A DNA stretch of 64,000 bases, from assembly GCA_012845835.1 (NCBI GenBank), contig JABAKD010000025.1, positions 31,090,001 to 31,154,000 of the forward strand. The letters are read 5' to 3'. The position numbers and the translations under genes were made by a program. The DNA comes from Undaria pinnatifida. Taxonomy: Eukaryota > Sar > Phaeophyceae > Laminariales > Alariaceae. Every line of letters starts with the position of its first letter. Within the stretch, counting starts at the first letter, position 1. Below are positions 1 to 12,180 of this stretch, piece by piece. The notes under the pieces are model-generated. The model was not told the origin of the DNA, did not search any database, and was given only the letters and a program-made list of their open reading frames with translations.

Positions 1-244
1 CCCTTTTGGGCCTTTTATTTCAGTGGCCAGGGGTCACTCGCGCGAGTAACCCCTTTGTTCCTATGTGATCTCACGTATTCTCCATGTTTTACATTGACGA
101 AATTAATCCGCAATGCAAAGGCGATCGAAGCTGCGCCGAAACAAGGGCCTAAACCATCTTCATCCGTGGGGTACAGAGTCACTCGTGGGAGTGGCTCAAA
201 AACACCAGTGAAAATGGCGGTAACCCCCCTACCGTAGCCTTGGT
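1..244. mobile_element. MITE-like element copy 1 (left end cut by window edge)
   Basis: This is the truncated first copy of a short element of about 255 bp present four times in the window (also at 10086, 31670 and 37467). The visible right end carries the terminal inverted repeat CCCCCCTACCGTAGCC followed by TTGGTC. The interior shares the palindrome-like CACTCGCGCGAGT block and the GACGAAATTAATCCGCAATGCAAAGG block with the other copies. It has no coding capacity, so it would need a transposase supplied elsewhere. The right end passes directly into the pentamer array. Confidence 0.75.
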
Positions 245-517
245 CCCGACCCGACCCCACCCGACCCGACCCGACCCGACCCGACCCGACCCGACCCGAC
301 CCGACCCGACCCGACCCGACCCGACCCGACCCGACCCGACCCGACCCGACCCGACCCGACCCGACCCGACCCGACCCGACCCGACCCGACCCGACCCGAC
401 CCGACCCGACCCGACCCGACCCGACCCGACCCGACCCGACCCGACCCGACCCGACCCGACCCGACCCGACCCGACCCGACCCGACCGGACCCGACCCGAC
501 CCGACCAGATCCGACCA
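245..517. repeat. (CCCGA)n pentanucleotide satellite
   Basis: About 55 nearly perfect copies of a five-base unit, with a few variant units at both ends (CCCCA near the start, CCGGA and CAGAT near the end). Both strands stay open and would encode PTRPD or GSGRV repeats, but this follows from the period of five in a stop-free unit and is not evidence of a gene. The array begins exactly at the outer end of a MITE terminal repeat. Confidence 0.97.
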
Positions 518-1248
518 TACAGGTCAGCTATTGTTGTGTAAACTCTACAATAACTTCATCGTATCGTTTCAGCAAGTACAAGCCAAGCTGTCAAGAAATG
601 ATCGTGGTACAAGTTGATTGCTGTAGGTACAAGTACATTCTGTATTGTATTCGACATATTATATATGTATATATACGTGCAGATTACCCTAGATGACTGC
701 TAAAACGGTGTGATTGTTATGTTTGCTCGCCCCCTTCAAGACCTTAGAACGTGTTATCTCCAGCTCCTGTTTAAATTTTTAATCTCGAGTCACACATCAC
801 ATACTGTACATACTATACTCCGTACAAGGCCTCTCTTCGGGATGTGGTTCTTGGGAACCTCGGGGGTGTCCCAAGCTGAAGAAGTGGAACGCAGGCGAGT
901 TCATGAGGCCCTGATTGCTACTACGCACGACTTAAGTCGATGTATGTTAGACTGTTGCGTTAGACATGGACCCCTACAAACTGGTACACGGTATGTGCTT
1001 CATGAAAACCCGTCAATCTCAAATTTATAGTTAAAAATTCTTCTCAGCCATTAGGGCGGAGTGTTAAGCCATACTTCCTAGTAGCACAAGGTTACTGCAG
1101 CACGTATTATATATTTGTTGCGCTTGATACAAACGCGAAACATTGGCGGGTATAGCGCTTCCAGCCGAGCCTAACACGAGTTTCAGCATCGATCACGGAT
1201 CCCACACATTGTCACATTAGCTTGGAGCAACATAAACAATAGGCAACA
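518..1248. other. No gene seen
   Basis: AT-richer spacer between the pentamer satellite and the SINE. I see no coding frame with recognisable content, no RNA gene and no clear repeat. Confidence 0.5.
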
Positions 1249-1563
1249 TTTTTTTTTTTTTTTTTTTTGCACACTTTTACTTTCCAGCTTCTGGACAAGC
1301 CGTGGTCACAGGTGTCATCCCTTCTCCTCCCCGGTTCTTGCCTTCAATTTTTATCGCGCATAGGGTTCAGCAATCCCACTGCTCGTCGATTGTTCATCGA
1401 ATGTTGCTAACTCACGCTCTCGCGCTTTCCGCAAGTCAATTTGTGCACAAGAAAAAGTCCCAACGAATTTATACAAGTATGCGCACTCGGCGGGGCTCGA
1501 ACTCACGAAACTGACCTATACCAGGCTCGAGGATAACCTGATACGCCACCGGGGCGACCGGTA
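1249..1563 (-). mobile_element. tRNA-derived SINE, minus strand
   Basis: Read on the minus strand this is a complete short interspersed element. It starts with a tRNA-like head having an A-box-like segment (TGGCGTATCAGG) and a B-box-like segment (GAGTTCGAGCCCC), followed by a body of about 230 bp and an A-tail, seen here as a T-run at 1249-1268. A second copy at 9494-9801 in the other orientation matches it along almost its whole length. A possible short target duplication, ATGTT, lies next to both ends. Such elements are transcribed by RNA polymerase III and moved by a partner LINE; no LINE is visible in this window. Confidence 0.85.
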
Positions 1564-4500
1564 ACATATCATATACCAGGTATCTGTGGTAGCCTTTACC
1601 GAAGCGCTCGCTCATTAGCATTTCCTATAAATTCTGGACAGCCTAACCTTTTAGTACACCCCCCCCCCGAAGAAAGGAAACTAATGTTAAAATATTGTTT
1701 GTACGACGCACATGAATCCGTATCGTCAGTCTCCGGTGTGGTGTTTGCAGACAAACGAACAGAGGAGTTAAATATCCTTGCGCTGGGTGTATTTAAAACA
1801 ACGCTTGCGTTGTGCAACAACTTGCTGTACTACACTGCTGCTGTTTGACGTGTACTGCTAAGACACCCTTTATTGCAAATTGTCGCGCAGTGATTCCTTT
1901 ATCCGACCATAAAGCAAATGCTCGACCACAGACAATGACATGATAATGAGGTCCAGGGGTAGGGAACGCAACGCAAGCCCAACCTCCCAAAATATTGGTG
2001 AATGCCGTTTTGTGCTGTACATGACTGCAATAGCCAACATATTCACTCGCGCCCACATGCATCAGAGTGATCGGTTCGTTGTACGATTGTAAGCCAAGCA
2101 GATGTGACATATATGCATGAGAATACACCCTCATAACCCACAGAATCTCGCCCCCAACCGCGTGCGGCACTTTCAACCATTGCCTTGCGTGCATAGACTA
2201 CATTACTTCAGACTCCCCTGTCCGTCAATTTTCAAGGCGTCGTGTGATCTCGCTCCTCCGGTTGTTGCAACGCCCCAGAAAAGCAGCGTGTGTGCGTCTT
2301 ATAAGACGGGTACCCCGTCCCTTCCCGTCAACCCTGACGATCGGTACCCCCCCACCCCTCCATCTTGACGAGGGTCGGTGACGGGTGTTCCGGTTATCGG
2401 TCGACCCGCCATTCTTCCTCAGCTTCGCTGAAACTTTCCCCCCCCCATGCGGGCGCCTGTAATGGACATGTCTCTTGCAACCCGGTAACAGCGTGCGTAT
2501 TCACCCCCCCGCAGCCCGACACATGTGAGCATCGGCGCCAAGGGAGAAATTGGCAGTTCGCCAATGCTCCGTAGATTGCCTATAATGAACTCGGCTATTC
2601 CCCGGGATTCCGTTAGTTCGAGCCTTTTAACGGTGCTGAGCTTCAGCGTTTGGAAAGGCAACGGGCATCATGGGCATTGTACGTTCCCCGAAAATTGATG
2701 TGTGAACAGCCCTGCAATCTCTTCTCGCGCCCTCTTGAATTCTCGTTAATCCCAGCCATCTCACCACAAAGCCGGCAGCACGACCCATATTGCTTTTGTG
2801 CCCGTGGCTCCCTATATCAAACAGCACCCCTGTCGCACCAACAGCTGGACACGAAAACTGTCACTGTCACTGTCACTGTCACAAACACACACCAAAACAT
2901 CACTTATAATAGCAACAGCCTTAAAAGTCAGACAGCAGATGGTTTTCGGGCGCCCAGGCCTCCAATTACTCGTCGATAGATCGTTCACTAAAAAAAAAAC
3001 CCAAATCATCTACTAGTTTGGTGGTGGTAGCGCCATCAAAATGGCCAGTGAGTTCGCCGCACACTCCTGCAGCCCCTTCTCGGTGACGTCCCTATATTGA
3101 ACGCATTGGCCATGGCGGCGCCCGTACCGTCGCGCCACGCTCACTCGAACAGCCGCAAATCCCTTCCACGTGCAGTCCCACATATATACCCACCACATTT
3201 TTGTTTCTTTCACATGCCTTCTTCTGTTGATTTCCCCCACTACTCATTTTTATTCACACGGTGGCGTAAGTTATTCAACGTTTCACGTCTCCAGGCTTTT
3301 GACGTGCGGTGCAGACAACTGGAAGGCGGCACACGCTCAGGCAAGCTTCTTCAATCCTAGTCGGTTTTACGCCCACAAGAGGTAGCGGCCCTCCAGTGCG
3401 TCACGTGTGTGGCCTCAGATATTGTCAAAACAACTCATACCCGTTAAAATGAAGGTTACCCACCAGCTATTCATAACTAAACGACACGAAACCGGATGCA
3501 CGGACAAGAAACACAAACACAGCAAGAACACAATCACTCGCAACAATTTCATCATACTATATAAACTAGCATACGGACAAACGGGTCACCCTGCTGGTCA
3601 CCTCATAAGGCAGCGACTGGCTTGGTGATCACACGACAGGGATTCGGCGAGACTACGGTACTACGGTTCCTCTTGCAGCGCAGTTGCATCAGTGGGTCAC
3701 GACGGTTGGTTTAGTGTCTGCACGTTATCTGTGCGCAAGGAGCCTGAGCGTTGGCTTACTACCCCTTGATAGTTACCCCGTCGTACGTTGCCTGTTTGTC
3801 TGGAGGTTTACAGGGATATTTTGGAAAAAGGAGATTTGTCAGTATGGCCTGCCCCCACCTATCGACAGGGTGACCCGTTTGTATAATGTATCTTCGTATT
3901 TGTCTATTATCCTAGTTCCTCCCTCTCTCCTGTCGCCGCCCCCCCCCGTCTCCCTTTCCAGTTTTTCTTCCTCATGTGTGTGTTTTTTTTTCTTGTTCTT
4001 GTTCCCGCTCGCCTCTACCCCATTGTGACGTTTTTTTTTCCTGCAACTAACTTGCTACGGGGTTCGTCGTGCCAGCGCACGGGAGTTGAAGATGTCTGGA
4101 ATACAAGAAGACCGATATAGGGTTCAGAACAAAAGCGAACATCATGTCCCGCTAGATACACACACAGTTGTTGTAATAAATAGTAGGGCTACGACGATAA
4201 ATACCAGGAGCGCGATGAAAGACAACATCCAAATCTTCTGGTGATTCAAACGGGCGCCCAGCAACGAAAATATTCAGATTGCAGAAGTCAGAGCTAGGAC
4301 AACCCGCGGCCGGGATTTAAACGAACAGAGAAGCGTACTGGCAGTACCGGGTGATGACGCAAACCAAAACAGGTCCGGGACTGAACAGGAGATGCTTGAA
4401 GTTGCAGGCTATGATACATGCGCACGCGAGCAACCGTGCAAGGTAGGCAGAACCATCCGAGCACGAGCGACGAGCACACAGGGCAAGAGCAAGCAGAGTA

Positions 4501-7500
4501 AGTCGGGAGTATAAGAGATATATTCGAACACACCTGATTCGGGCACTTTAAGCAAATACGTCGAACCTTTGGTCGTGCGGCACGTCGTCAAAATATACTT
4601 AACATAACCACGTGTTGCAAGCACGAGTCACATGGAAAAAGGACCCGGGCCAGAAGAGCACTGTGGCAGCGTGGACGCATGCACACCCCCCGCGTGATTG
4701 TCGAGCACACAATGCGCACAATATATTATGTTGTGAGGAAAGCAGGCATTAGCCAATGCTCATACATACACCCAAAACGATGACGAGCGACAATCAAGAA
4801 AATGGGAACATGGACTGGTACGCATGTCACTGCATACCTCAGTGAGCCAATATTAGGCTCATGCTCATTCTTTCGTTGTCACGTTCATTTGCATTTGCAT
4901 TATGATCCCGTCCCCGCCTTTCCTGAGAACATGTGCCGTCCGTCAACGCTCTTGGCGTATCTTGTACGTTCTTTCTCGGCCGACCGCATGCAGCATGCTC
5001 GTGAAAATAGAACGTTTGTATGACCACGTTTCACTTTTGTCGGTTTTGGCAACCAGTGTGAAAGCGTCTTTGTCCGTGCTAACTATTATTACGAAGGACG
5101 ATAGTAAATAGGACCAAATATTGTTAGTAAAAATAGATGAATATGTAGGTTTTTGTGTCCATCGTAGATCCTATTTACTAGGGTCCCCCGTAATAGAACA
5201 GAATGTCATGTACTGAGTGCAGAAGTGGGGTACACTTGTTGCCCTACTTTCATTTGCAGCCGATGACCTGTCATTTTTTGATTGGCATACGATAACGTAG
5301 AGCCGCGCCTCTTCGTCTTTAGGCTCCTTTCTTGATTAGCTCGCTACGTCACACTAATACGGACACTTAGGTTGTACCAGGTAAAGTGAACGTGAAACCC
5401 GATGAACAAAGCCACGACCAATTATAGATTCGTAAATCAAAAACATGTTGCTCAGCAAACATAACATGCCGTGAAGTTAGGGTTAATGGCCTCTCATCGT
5501 TCAAGACCGCGAAACGTATTATAAAAGCTGCATCTTTTGCGGGTGACGTCTATTGCACTCCCGATGACTTGAAAACCGGTCTCGGGCGAGAAGCAAGTAA
5601 GTACCGACCAAGGTTTGTTCCTACGCTAGGGACGTGCGTGATAATATGGACAGGATAGCCAAGCGTGCCATTTGTATGCGATTGAAACAGAGCAGAGCGC
5701 ACGCTACCCACGTGGGAAAATGTTGTGTACAGCGCAAAACGGGGCTCGGGGCTCCGGCGCCGGTGTTCCCGCACCCAAATAAAACGGCCACTGTATGGTT
5801 GGACACACGGGGCCGTGGGGTGTAGGAGTGTAGCGGGGCACAACGCTCTCGAGAAAACTCAATGTTGTGCGGCTGGGAAGATCCTGTGGTGCGCGTTTCT
5901 GGACGAGAAGAGTCACTCACCCGGTGTGATATTTACCGTGTTGGCAGTATTTCTATAAAACAATACCTCAACAGACGTAGGAACACGCGTTGGAGAGACA
6001 CGGAGCTTCGGTACAGCTAGGGCTGAACACGAGCGTTGGTCAATGCCTGATCCACAAATTGCCCATGGTACCGGGAGCATACTCAATACGCCGCGTTGGT
6101 TGGCGGCGTCAAGCAGCTGCAGAGTGTGAGACCTCGCCGAAGTAGCAAGAAACGCGGTAACAAGAATGCCGAAGAAGGGTATCGGAATCAAGGGGCAACG
6201 TTCGGAGCGTATTGAAAGGTGGCGCGTGATCGGCGCGGGGCGCGGGACGATGGTAGGACACGAGCACAATGCAAAGTGTAATGATTTTTCCAGGCAATAC
6301 TGGCGGAGGGCGCGCGACTGCTGCTGTATCAACGTGGGGGCGTCGGTTACCCCCGCGGAAAGTGCCAGGCTGGGCCGCGATAGAAATATAATCACTTTGC
6401 AACGTTCAATCGCCTGGACTAGATACCAGTTACAAAGACGGAGAGGTAATTTTGGCTTGGGACGATTTCGGAAATATTGTTTTAGGCTAGGGTTTCGGCA
6501 GGGAAGGTTTCGTCCAATATTACCATAGCTGGAACCAAAGCTGCTGCCCAAGCCATATGCTACCTCTGCGCGCAGCATGCACCGTGCGTCAGCGTCGCTG
6601 TACATCCGAGAAGATTGATGGCCGGCCAGAATCGTCGCGACTTTAAAAGTGGCACAAAATGACGTGCCAACATCTGTTAGACACGCAATAGGCGGCAACT
6701 TTCTTGGACAGTCGTGTGGGATACATATTGCATTAGGAGTAGAAGCGTGCATGCGCGCCTACATGCCCACGTCGCGTGAAATAATACTCACAGACTCCAC
6801 GGTATGGCCCCAGGCACGGCTTAACTGTGCTTGAACCGTTTCACGTCGACTGGCTGCCTTCATCCCACCCGAAACCAAAGCCCCCCACACTACCCCGGGA
6901 TATTTTCCGCCGCTGGCAGTGCTCAGAGTGCACGGACTTGCCAACTATCCAGCACGAATTTGTTTTTTCCTCACCACTAGAAAACATGGAATTGGACGCC
7001 CTCAGACATACCGCGCCTTAGGAAACGACGATGGCATTGTACAACGCAGCCCAACACGTGTATTGTCCGTTTGTCTACAGAGCTTAAAACTCGGATAACT
7101 CTGCCTCGATGTAGACAGTAGGTAGCTGCGGAAAGCACAGCGACTGGTCGGCCACAAGACAACAACCTCGGACTTCCGTGCCACCATAAATGTAGGTAGC
7201 AGTGGAGCTCCCTCACAAGATCACATGCAGCGTCGCGTCTTAGGAATTGAACCCGACCGTACACGATGCATACCTACGTTTGACTACTCGGAGTGGCAAC
7301 AGTAGTATCATCTCCTTGCATCAATCTAGAGACTGTGGCGACAAAGGGTACGAACAGCATGACAACACATGGTTGCAAAAATACATGGGGGGGCACTTGC
7401 GCGAGTGACTTCCAGCCGCTGAAAAAAGAAAAATGTCCGCCTATCCTAGGTTTGGTCTGGACGGCAGTAGTAATACAACCTGCTGAAGGAATGATGCTTA

Positions 7501-7549
7501 CCGGGTGTCTGACTATGTGAGGAGAGCTGCAGAGGTGGCACATATAAGC
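1564..7549. other. About 6 kb without a supportable gene
   Basis: I find no conserved domain or convincing exon here. It contains a short (CTGTCA)n run near 2858-2884, pyrimidine-rich stretches near 3940-4040 and some long chance frames. The longest is 5913-6752 on the minus strand, 279 codons, with no recognisable motif, no low-complexity bias and an equally open partner frame on the plus strand. A minus-strand frame at 1793-2194 (133 codons) is also unassigned. Either could be an exon of an unknown gene, but nothing in the sequence shows it. Confidence 0.4.
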
Positions 7550-8030
7550 TTTTGTTAGGGTCATTTGTGGTTCAGAAGAAGAACATAGTTTGGAGTTTGA
7601 CGCTCATGTGGCCAAAAGGAGGAAAAGGAGAGAAGTAAACAATTATGAAGGAGTAGGGAGGAACGATCGAGGTGGAGGATGCCTTCACCTGAACACGGGA
7701 CCATGCCCAAGCTACGGGCGGGGGTACTCTACGGCAGCCCTTCCAACGTTCTGTGTAACGTTATTGCAAATATATAAGTATTGCTCTCTGTAGTGTTCTT
7801 TGGATACTTATGGTGGTATGCTGATCGCCCTGTATGTAGTACGATCAACTTACCTATGCAGGTAGATTGACTCTTGTACCGTACGTCTGCGAGAAAAAAC
7901 AAACCCCTATGTATTTCGCCGCACAATGTATATATCCGCGTCTAGGACTGTGATGCTCAGTTTACTCAAGAAGGTGAATATGAACCGAGTAGATACTAAT
8001 GGACTGCGGAGTCCATATTCTAATACCCCG
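7550..8030 (+). repeat. Diverged 0.5-kb direct repeat, copy A
   Basis: This stretch aligns with 11665-12180 in the same orientation. Shared landmarks include GGAGGAAAAG, CATGCCCAAGCTACGGGC, GTACTCTA-GGCAG, a CTCTGTA-TGTTCTTT block and ATGTATTTCGC near the 3' end. The hairpin GCCCAAGCTACGGGC is kept in both. It could be an old solo LTR or one of an LTR pair, because the copies lie about 4.1 kb apart, but no pol sequence lies between them. I cannot tell these possibilities apart. Confidence 0.65.
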
Positions 8031-8164
8031 TATTTGATTAGAAGCCAGTCGCTAGAGGAACTTGATACTCAAACGAATATACATCAATGGTACACCATAT
8101 TAAGACCACTGTGTATGAAAGACGGCAATATGGAATTAACCATGTCACCTAGGATAATAAAAAG

Positions 8165-8313
8165 GAATACGAAAGAAAAATATTATAAAAAATGAAAATA
8201 AACTCCAGCTGTGAGATCGAAGATTTCGTCGAAACTCATTTGCAAGCTGTGTGTGATACTCCGATCGCGCGTATTGCGAGTTGTGTGTCCTCATTAAGGA
8301 TGGGTCGGCAATA
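8165..8313 (+). repeat. End fragment of the G/C-run element family
   Basis: This holds the end signature of the element family described at 32193-34848: an AT-rich start, CTCCAGCTGTGAGATCGAAG, TTTCGTCGAAACTCAT, GCAAGCTGTGTGTGATACTC, CGATCGCGCG and GTGTCCTCATTAAGGAT. The G-run interior is missing, so this is a solitary end or a truncated insertion. Confidence 0.8.
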
Positions 8314-9493
8314 TATATATCAGATCCGTTGTATGAACAACGGAAATATGGTCGAAATAATTTCACAACGTACTACGCGTGGTGCATTTTCCAGCGAAAA
8401 ATACTCTAGAAAAGGAGCACAAACCAGTTTGCTGGGTGTTCAACACGCCCCTTGAGTGCATACCTAGAGCTACATGAAACCGAAAAAGTAGTAACTGTGG
8501 ACGCTGGTCCGGTACAACAGTGCGAAAGCATAATATTGAGGTTTGTTTATGTTCGAACGAACTCGAAAAAAAACTTTCGAATACAGGATGTACGGGTAAT
8601 AGTCAATAAGGGTAGTCGTATAACAAAAGCTATACTTGCAACGTTGTTGAGATGGTCAGCGTGTAATATCCTAGAAATAGCAAACGTCAGAGCAAGTAGG
8701 AAATCGAACAAAATCGAGACGGTGAATTTACCATGTGTCCAGCGCTATACTGCACTGTGCACACGTACCATCTACAGAAAATGTGGAATTGCCATGTTAT
8801 CAGTGCTATACTGCACTATGCACACGTACCATCTACAATCGTTGAGCATAGGGTGTACGCATCACTACCGCATAATACTTGTACGTACATCAATAATACA
8901 ACAAAAGTGCTACCGCTGCTATCGATGACGTCAGTTCACATGACATAAAGTTGCACTACGTTCATACATACTTATAGTAGCAATCAATCGTTGACCCTCA
9001 ACATTGTTTCCTAGGTGAATAAACTGCTGATAATACCTCGAAAAGAAAGCTACGTAGAAGCCCAAGAAACAACTCGAAGTCGAGTCCAGTACAAAATTAT
9101 AGCCGTTTTTTGTTTGGGCTTTCATGATGCTCGCTTCGTGTGATATGCTGAATGATATAACTGCAAACAAAGCCAAGGAAAATGCCAAAGAACATGACGG
9201 AATTCGAGTACAGCAAAGAGCACACGTATCGCATAACAATAGTACAATAAGTACTCGCAAAAATGAAATCTAAACTAGCTGCTACTACTAACGGTACGTA
9301 CGCTGTAAAATCAAAAACAAGAATGCCAAGAGAAAAATATACACTCCCCAGCACAAAAAACGGAAGTAGCCAAAGGCAAAAACCTAGCGCGCGTTCGTAA
9401 TGCTTTTGCTGTTGATGTTGCTTTTGCTGTTGCTGCTGTTGTTGCTGCTGAAAGGGCTGGTCGTGTTCGTGCCTTCATAGGTATAGCCGGTCG
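8314..9493. other. Non-coding spacer with one local duplication
   Basis: No gene recognised. A 36-base unit beginning AGCGCTATACTGCACTGTG occurs at about 8739-8774 and again at 8801-8836 with few changes, a simple local duplication. A pyrimidine/GCT-repeat stretch lies at 9402-9455. A hydrophobic frame on the minus strand at 9097-9354 has no family signature. Confidence 0.45.
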
Positions 9494-9801
9494 CCGGTCG
9501 CCCCGGTGGCGTACCAGGTTATCCTCGAGCCTGGTATAGATCAGTTTTGTGAGTTCGAGCCCCGCCGAGTGCATGCTCGTAAAAATTCGATGTGACTTTT
9601 TCTTGCGGAAATTGACTTGCGGAAAGCGCGAGAGCGTGAGTTAGCAACACTCGATGAACAATCGACGAGCAGTGGGATTGTTAACCCCTATGCGCGATAA
9701 AAATTAAAGGCAAGAACCGAGGGGGAGAAGGGACGACACCTGTGACCACGGCTTGTCCAGAGGCTGGAAAGTAAAAATGTGCGATAAAAAAAAAAAAAAA
9801 A
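9494..9801 (+). mobile_element. tRNA-derived SINE, plus strand
   Basis: Second copy of the SINE, in forward orientation. The head holds the A-box-like TGGCGTACCAGG near 9507 and the B-box-like GAGTTCGAGCCCCGCC near 9551. The body repeats the 1249-1563 copy, for example CGCGAGAGCGTGAGTTAGCA and GACACCTGTGACCACGGCTT. An A-tail of about 16 bases ends at 9801. The two copies are close enough to align by eye over 300 bp, so the family was active fairly recently compared with the other repeats here. Confidence 0.87.
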
Positions 9802-10085
9802 TGAAGATGAAGACTTCGTGTAGATGTCCACGATTCTGTTGTAGATTTCGATGATGATGACGATCATCACGTCAATAATCGATGTAAACGGAGACGCAGA
9901 CCTGATCAAGAGTGCTGGTATCCTGCCTTTTCGCTGTTGTTGCGCCCGGATGCTGCTCGTGGGGTGCAGTCCCAGATGTCGTTGTTTCTGGTGGCGCTTT
10001 TCATGTCAGCCCCCCCCCAAAACGAAATGCGGTGCAATTACATCGTCCCCAGTACTCAACAGTGGAACGCCAAAGAGAACAATTG

Positions 10086-10352
10086 GACCAAGGCTACGGT
10101 AGGGGGGGTACCCCCATTTTCACTGGTGTGTTAGAGCCACTCGCACGAGTAGCTCTGTACCCTACGGATGGAGATGGCTTAGGCACTTGGTTTGGCGCAG
10201 CTTAGATCACCTTTGCTATGCGGATTGATTTCGTCAATGTAAAACATAAAGAAAACGTAAGATTGCATAGGAACAAAGGGGTCACTCGCGCGAGTGACCT
10301 AGCCACTGAAATAAAAGGCCCAAAAGGGGACCCCCCTACCGTACCCTGGGTC
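10086..10352. mobile_element. MITE-like element copy 2, with target duplication
   Basis: Complete copy. The left terminal repeat reads GACCAAGGCTACGGTAGGGG. The right end, read on the other strand, is GACCCAGGGTACGGTAGGGG, so the inverted repeats span about 22 bp. ATTG lies immediately outside both ends (10082-10085 and 10353-10356), a likely 4-bp target duplication. The interior holds two CACTCGC-CGAGT blocks and no useful coding frame. Its orientation is opposite to copies 1, 3 and 4 by internal sequence. Confidence 0.85.
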
Positions 10353-11664
10353 ATTGAAACCCCGATTTCGTGTTGGTTTCACCGTAGCTGCAGCGATGCC
10401 GGTCGAGCTCTTTCCACCTTTTAGGGTGTAGCTCGGTAACCACGTAGCTGGTGTCAAACGGGCTTGAAATTCTTGCAGTTATGTATTTGGTGATAGCCGT
10501 GGTGAGGTTGTCGTCGAGCTGGCGATGTGTTATATTGCGGTTGACGAAGATGTATTGTCCCCATGTGCGAAAGTGGAACCTTGGAACGGACCACATAACA
10601 TTCCCCCCGATTTTCCTAGGTAAGATGTTGCAGGTACTCGTAGCTAGGTTCCGTTTTCACCGCGCACGTTAGACACAGCAGTGCAATGAGCTCTTATGTG
10701 CCTACGTGGCCGGCACACGGCAAGAGAGGGGCCAACATTCTAAAAAAAAATCAAAAGAAACACAAAGTCGTTGGAATAGACACTGTTGAAAATTTCTGAT
10801 GCACGTGTGGTGGCCTGAACACGACAACATCGGAGCAAAATGATAAAACTCACGTCAGACAGGTCAGTGAGCTCCTGTGTTGTTTGTCGATGGAGATGGC
10901 GCTGTTGTGGTCGACGGGGTGGCAGCCTCTGTTGCAGATGGCGGAATTCCTTGTAGTGGCAGGTACGGCTGTTGTACGAGTAGTCGCTCTGTAGCAGAGG
11001 GCGACGTGTTGTCGATGGTGGCAGTACTGGCTGTAGCACACACTACGCTTGATGGAGAATTATCCAGGTAGTAGGCCGACACGAGGGTGACGGCTGTGGC
11101 CGCGTTTTGCCCCCATAAAACCCGTTAACGTGCTATTACCGGGTTGGCTTGTTCTATGCATGGTACACTGCTGTAGAAGGATTTAGTCGATGACGGAGTG
11201 GGTGCAGGTGGGCGGTATGCATTTATCGGTGTGATGTTGATGAGTTGTCGATGTGTTGGCCCAATTGACTGTGGGCGAAGTGACGGTGGGTACCGTGTTC
11301 TTGATCTCTCCCCAGTGAACCGTTACTCTGTAGGTCCGTGGTATGAAGGTTGCACCAATATAACTTGTTTGCAAGGAAAACTAATTTGCTCATCGATCTA
11401 TTTCGTGCAAAGCAACGTTCAAATCGTTGACCTGCCTCAGCAGAGCAGTCACGTAACAGCTGCTTGACCAACAAACGCAAGCGCCCCGTCGTATTGAACG
11501 AACGCCCGTAATTGCGCTTGGTTTTGAGGAAAAAAAAATCCAAGTCTGAATACGTGCCTCGCGCGTGGTTAGAGTTTCAACTCCCGAGGTTTACGACCTG
11601 AAGCAATGGTGTGCACTGAGACTCTGACTCTGTGCGAAGAGCTTGCAGACGTGGCACCGAAGTG
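10353..11664. other. Non-coding, with Ser/Thr/Pro-rich open stretches on the minus strand
   Basis: No domain recognised. Two minus-strand stretches, 10864-11060 and 11190-11370, translate to Ser/Thr/Pro/Asn-rich peptide, and the first is followed by a possible splice donor, GTGAGT. They lie downstream of the peptidase gene on the same strand and could be 3' exons of it or of another gene, but no splice chain links them. Confidence 0.3.
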
Positions 11665-12180
11665 TCTTTCAGGATCAGTGGTGGTGGTGAAGAAAAATCA
11701 ACAAAGTTTGGAACATTCCTCTTACGTGGCCCAATAATGGAGGAAAAGAAGAGAAATAATACAATAGGGATAGGAAGGAGTAGCAATGAGGGATCGATGT
11801 GGGGGATGGCTTCTCCACCTGATCACGGGGCTATGCCCAAGCTACGGGCAGGTGTACTCTATGGCAGAACGTCCTGATCCCTGCAACGATTTTTGTAACG
11901 TCCTTGCAATGTTGTAAGTAACGTTCTCTGTAATGTTCTTTAGTTACTTATGATGGCGGTAAGCTGGTTACCTTGTACTACGATCATCTTACCGATACAG
12001 GTGGGATGATTCTTGTAGAGCACGCCCGCTAGAAAGAACAAACTCGTATGTATTTCGCTGCATAATGTACTTATCCGCATCCATAACTACGATGCTCAGT
12101 TTAATAAAAATAGTGACTAAGAACCAAGTAGATGCTAACGAATTGCAGAGTGCATCTTCCGATACCTACCTCTTACACCT
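11665..12180 (+). repeat. Diverged 0.5-kb direct repeat, copy B
   Basis: Partner of 7550-8030 in the same orientation. It keeps CTATGCCCAAGCTACGGGCA, TGTACTCTATGGCAG, TTCTCTGTAATGTTCTTTAG, ATGTATTTCGCTGCATAATG and GATGCTCAGTTTA. Scattered changes and small gaps suggest old insertions. Confidence 0.65.

Noticed and set aside
15-518. Open frames on both strands coding GSGRV and PTRPD repeats
   Set aside because: They are a by-product of a stop-free pentamer satellite; a repeat of five bases keeps all frames alike.
5913-6752. 279-codon minus-strand frame
   Set aside because: No family motif, overlapping open frames on the other strand and no splice or start context; kept only as a mention in the gap entry.
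9097-9354. Hydrophobic minus-strand frame resembling a small membrane protein
   Set aside because: AT-rich sequence gives such residues by chance; no conserved motif or start context.
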